From: JANXSD01 sp043758125
Lineage (GTDB): Bacteria; Bacteroidota; Bacteroidia; AKYH767-A; OLB10
Assembly: GCA_043758125.1 (NCBI GenBank)
Contig: JAYVOC010000161.1
Location: 1 to 7,323, forward strand
DNA length: 7,323 nt
Direction: 5' to 3'
Shown here: positions 4,644 through 7,323 of the stretch, piece after piece
How the letters are laid out: every line of letters begins with the position of its first letter
Numbering within the stretch: position 1 is the first letter of the stretch
Position numbers and translations under genes: made by a program
The notes under the pieces: generated by a model
Seen by the model: only the letters and a program-made list of their open reading frames with translations
Database searches by the model: none
Told to the model about the DNA's origin: nothing

Positions 4644-7323
4644 ATGAAAAATTTAACTAAACATCCTCTCAAGCGCTTTCTTTGGACCATCCTTTTAGGG
4701 CTCGGAGTTATTCTAAGCGGAACACAACATGTTTATGCAACGCATGCTGCGGGTTCTGACATTAAATACCGTTGTCTTGGTGGATTACAGTATGAAGTGG
4801 AAGTAACTTTCTATCGTGATTGCGGTGGTGTTGCTGAACCAGCAACTATTACTGTAAATTACAAGAGCAATGCAGCAAATGTGAATCAAAACGCAACTGC
4901 AAATAAAATTGCAAACACTGGACAAGAAATCACTGTTCCATGTACTGGATCATCTTCAACATGTGGAAGTGGAACAACTACAGGTATTCGTAAATTTGTT
5001 TATACTGCCACAATAACATTACCATCTGCTCGAGCTGATTGGGTTTTTAGTTATAGTGTTTGTTGTCGAAATTGTGCGATAACTACAATTTCAAATCCTT
5101 GCGCTTCCTCTTCTGTATTATATGTTGAAGCGACATTAAATAATATTTTAGCTCCATGTAACAGTTCACCTATGTTTTCAAATATTCCTATTGCTTTTGT
5201 ATGCATGGGACAAAACTTCAATTATAATCATGGAGTAATTGATCCAGATGGAGATTCATTAGCATACCAATTAATTGCCCCAAAAATTAGCAATACAGCA
5301 AACGTAAGTTTTATTCCACCTGCATCTGTAACAACACCAGTCGCTTCAAGTACTCCTTTTACAATGAATGCTATTACTGGTGATCTAAACTTTACACCTA
5401 ATGCAGTTCAAATTGGTGTAATGGCGATTTTAGTTAAAGAATACCGAAACAAACAATTAATTGGAACTACAATTCGTGATATGCAAATTTATACAACTGC
5501 TTGTAGCAATAATTTACCAACAGCAAGTGGAATAAACGGAACTTCCAATTTCAATATAACTGTTTGTCCAAATCAACAAGTATGCTTTACTATAAATACA
5601 GCAGATCTTGATGCATCACAAATAGTAAGTGTTACAACAAACAATGGAATTCCAAATGCAACATATACTATTAGTTCTGGAAATCGTCCTACATTAACTT
5701 TTTGTTGGACACCAACTTTTGCTGATATCGGTTTAAGTCCGAAGACTTTCACAATTAATGTGCGTGATAACGCTTGTCCTAATAATGGCATTCAAGCATA
5801 TTCTTATAATATTTATGTTCCGAGTCCCTATTTCACAGCATCAAGTACAAACGTAACATGCAATAGTTCGGCGACGGGAACAGCAAGTGCCATTCCAGTA
5901 TATGCTGGAAATTATTCTTACAATTGGAATACAACACCACCTTCAACAACAGCATCAATTTCAAATGTTGCGGCAGGCACTTACACTGTAACGGTAACTG
6001 ATGGTGGAGGTTGTACAGCTCAACAAACTGTAAATATCACTCAACCATCAGGCATGACCTTATCAACAAATAGTGTGAATGCTACTTGTTTAGGAATTTG
6101 TAATGGTTCTATTGATTTAACCGTTAGTGGAGGCATTGCACCTTACACCTATTTATGGAGTAATGCGCAATCAAGTCAGGATTTAAATAATTTATGCCAA
6201 GGATCATATACAGTTACAGTAACGGATGCAAATAATTGCACAAAAACAGGAAACTATACGATTACAAATTTATTTACACTTAGTACATCTGCTACAGCTA
6301 CCGCAGCTGCTTGCTTTGGTGCTAACAGTGGAGGAATTAGTACAACTATTTCTGGTGGAACAACACCTTATACTTACGCTTGGAGCAATGGAGCATCAAC
6401 ACAAAGTTTAATAAATACTATTGCAGGAACATATACTTTAACAATTACTGATGCGAATTTATGTAAGTCAATTGTGTCTGCACAAATTACTCAGCCAACA
6501 GCTGCTCTTGCATTGAGCTTATCAAAAACAGATGTAAAATGTTTTGGCAATTCAACAGGAAGTGCTACCTCAAATGTAACAGGAGGAACAAGTCCTTATA
6601 CATATACTTGGAGTAATGGAGCAACAACTTCATCACTTAGTAATATTACTTCAGGAACATATACTTTAACAGTAACTGATAGTCATAATTGTATTGCTAC
6701 AGCAACAACAATTATAGCGCAACCATTAGCTGCATTGACAATAAGCACAAGTAAAACAGATGTACTTTGCTTTGGCAATTCTACAGGAAATATAAGCAGT
6801 ACTGTAACAGGCGGCACAACTCCATATTCATATTTATGGAATAACGGAGCTACGTCTTCATCATTAAACAACATTGTTGCAGGAACTTATTCTGTCACTA
6901 TTACTGATGCAAATTTATGCTCAACCACAACATCGATTATCATTAATCAACCTGCTGCAGCATTAAGTGGAAATGCTGTATCATCTTATGCCAATTGTTA
7001 TGGAACATCAACTGGATCTGTAAACTTGACTGTTAATGGTGGGACAACTCCATACAATTACAATTGGAGTAATGGAACAAGTGCTCAAAATATTTCAAAT
7101 GTAAATGCAGGAACGTACACCGTTACAGTTACTGATGCGAATAATTGTTCAATCACAACGCAAGCAACGGTAACACAACCAACGGCTGCACTTTCTGCAA
7201 CGAAAGTCATTACAAATGTTTTGTGTTATGGAAACAATACAGGTGCAATTAATTTGATTGTTACAGGTGGAACAAGCGCTTATACTTTCAATTGGAATAA
7301 TGGAGCAACAAGTCAAAATATAA
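4644..7323 (+). CDS. Giant secreted SprB-repeat adhesin-like protein (N-terminal part, open at window end)
   Basis: The frame is open for 893 codons and continues beyond the window. Residues 1-32 form a signal peptide: a basic start, the hydrophobic core LWTILLGLGVILSG, and likely cleavage after VYA before THAAGSD. The mature start, with KYRCLGGLQYEVEVTFYRDCGG at about 41-62, is typical of large Bacteroidota surface proteins exported by the type IX secretion system. A cysteine cluster (C140, C141, C144, C153) follows. Two cadherin-like stretches come next: about 176-302, with the calcium-site-like DPDGDSL at 200-206, and about 303-392. From about residue 401 to the window end there are SprB-type repeats. 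The expected role is cell-surface adhesion or gliding motility. The C-terminal sorting domain that would confirm type IX export lies outside the window. The ATG at 4644 was chosen because the signal peptide follows it directly; no Shine-Dalgarno sequence is seen. The gene is probably separate from the crt operon, 303 bp upstream. Confidence 0.85.
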   Translation, partial: MKNLTKHPLKRFLWTILLGLGVILSGTQHVYATHAAGSDIKYRCLGGLQYEVEVTFYRDCGGVAEPATITVNYKSNAANVNQNATANKIANTGQEITVPCTGSSSTCGSGTTTGIRKFVYTATITLPSARADWVFSYSVCCRNCAITTISNPCASSSVLYVEATLNNILAPCNSSPMFSNIPIAFVCMGQNFNYNHGVIDPDGDSLAYQLIAPKISNTANVSFIPPASVTTPVASSTPFTMNAITGDLNFTPNAVQIGVMAILVKEYRNKQLIGTTIRDMQIYTTACSNNLPTASGINGTSNFNITVCPNQQVCFTINTADLDASQIVSVTTNNGIPNATYTISSGNRPTLTFCWTPTFADIGLSPKTFTINVRDNACPNNGIQAYSYNIYVPSPYFTASSTNVTCNSSATGTASAIPVYAGNYSYNWNTTPPSTTASISNVAAGTYTVTVTDGGGCTAQQTVNITQPSGMTLSTNSVNATCLGICNGSIDLTVSGGIAPYTYLWSNAQSSQDLNNLCQGSYTVTVTDANNCTKTGNYTITNLFTLSTSATATAAACFGANSGGISTTISGGTTPYTYAWSNGASTQSLINTIAGTYTLTITDANLCKSIVSAQITQPTAALALSLSKTDVKCFGNSTGSATSNVTGGTSPYTYTWSNGATTSSLSNITSGTYTLTVTDSHNCIATATTIIAQPLAALTISTSKTDVLCFGNSTGNISSTVTGGTTPYSYLWNNGATSSSLNNIVAGTYSVTITDANLCSTTTSIIINQPAAALSGNAVSSYANCYGTSTGSVNLTVNGGTTPYNYNWSNGTSAQNISNVNAGTYTVTVTDANNCSITTQATVTQPTAALSATKVITNVLCYGNNTGAINLIVTGGTSAYTFNWNNGATSQNI
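5844..7323 (+). repeat. Tandem SprB-type repeats, 76-residue (228-bp) period, six full and one partial
   Basis: Each unit follows the pattern C-x-G-N-x-T-G, then GGTxPYxYxWSNG, then a short segment, AGTYTVTVTDAxxC, and finally ITQP. The first cysteine codon of each unit starts at 5859, 6087, 6312, 6540, 6768, 6996 and 7224. The intervals are 228, 225, 228, 228, 228 and 228 bp. The second cysteine falls 50 residues after the first in units 2-6 and 51 in unit 1, so a disulfide in each unit is plausible. Unit 1 is the most divergent (AGNYSYNW in place of GGxxPYxYxW), and unit 2 lacks the closing QP. The sequence is rich in Thr, Ser, Asn and Gly. The repeats are diverged at DNA level, so they are protein repeats rather than a DNA satellite. 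The array is still running at the window end. Confidence 0.9.

Noticed and set aside
5573..6874. Three short frames (5573-5791 minus, 6226-6411 plus, 6683-6874 minus) within the adhesin
   Set aside because: They overlap the continuous secreted-protein frame, and the repetitive Thr/Ser/Asn-rich coding easily yields open shadow frames.
5844..7323. Regular 228-bp spacing considered as a CRISPR or DNA satellite
   Set aside because: Units are coding, in frame and diverged at DNA level, with no short identical repeats or unique spacers; the periodicity is that of a protein repeat.

Overview
The window comes from an AT-rich member of the Bacteroidota. The evidence is the NuoA/B/C sequence type, a fused CrtYcd-type lycopene cyclase behind crtI-crtB, translation starts without clear Shine-Dalgarno sequences, and a very large secreted protein with SprB-type repeats (the gliding adhesin / type IX secretion style). 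I cannot place it below phylum with confidence; a Flavobacteriales- or Chitinophagales-like organism would fit.

Layout. Positions 1-1080, minus strand: the start of a respiratory complex I operon, nuoA-nuoB-nuoC, with nuoC cut by the window edge. Positions 1081-1323: a divergent intergenic region holding the nuo and crt promoters. Positions 1324-4340, plus strand: a compact three-gene carotenoid operon. It encodes phytoene desaturase (crtI), phytoene synthase (crtB, overlapping crtI by 14 bp) and a membrane lycopene beta-cyclase (CrtYcd type, starting 13 bp after crtB). Together these should turn geranylgeranyl diphosphate into phytoene, lycopene and then beta-carotene; no hydroxylase or ketolase gene is visible here. 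Positions 4341-4643: a roughly 300 bp AT-rich gap with a weak hairpin and a possible promoter. Positions 4644-7323, plus strand: the first 893 codons of a giant secreted protein, still open at the window end. It has a signal peptide, a cysteine-containing N-terminal region, two cadherin-like stretches, and then SprB-type repeats with a nearly perfect 76-residue period.

The nuo genes are ordinary housekeeping. The most unusual structure is the adhesin: six full repeats and one partial one, each full repeat carrying a cysteine pair 50-51 residues apart, with neighbouring repeats looking most alike. A short shared motif, TTGCAC(T/C)TCAAC, lies just upstream of both crtI and the adhesin. I see no strong evidence for a wholly undescribed system. 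There are no RNA genes, insertion sequences or CRISPR arrays in the window.
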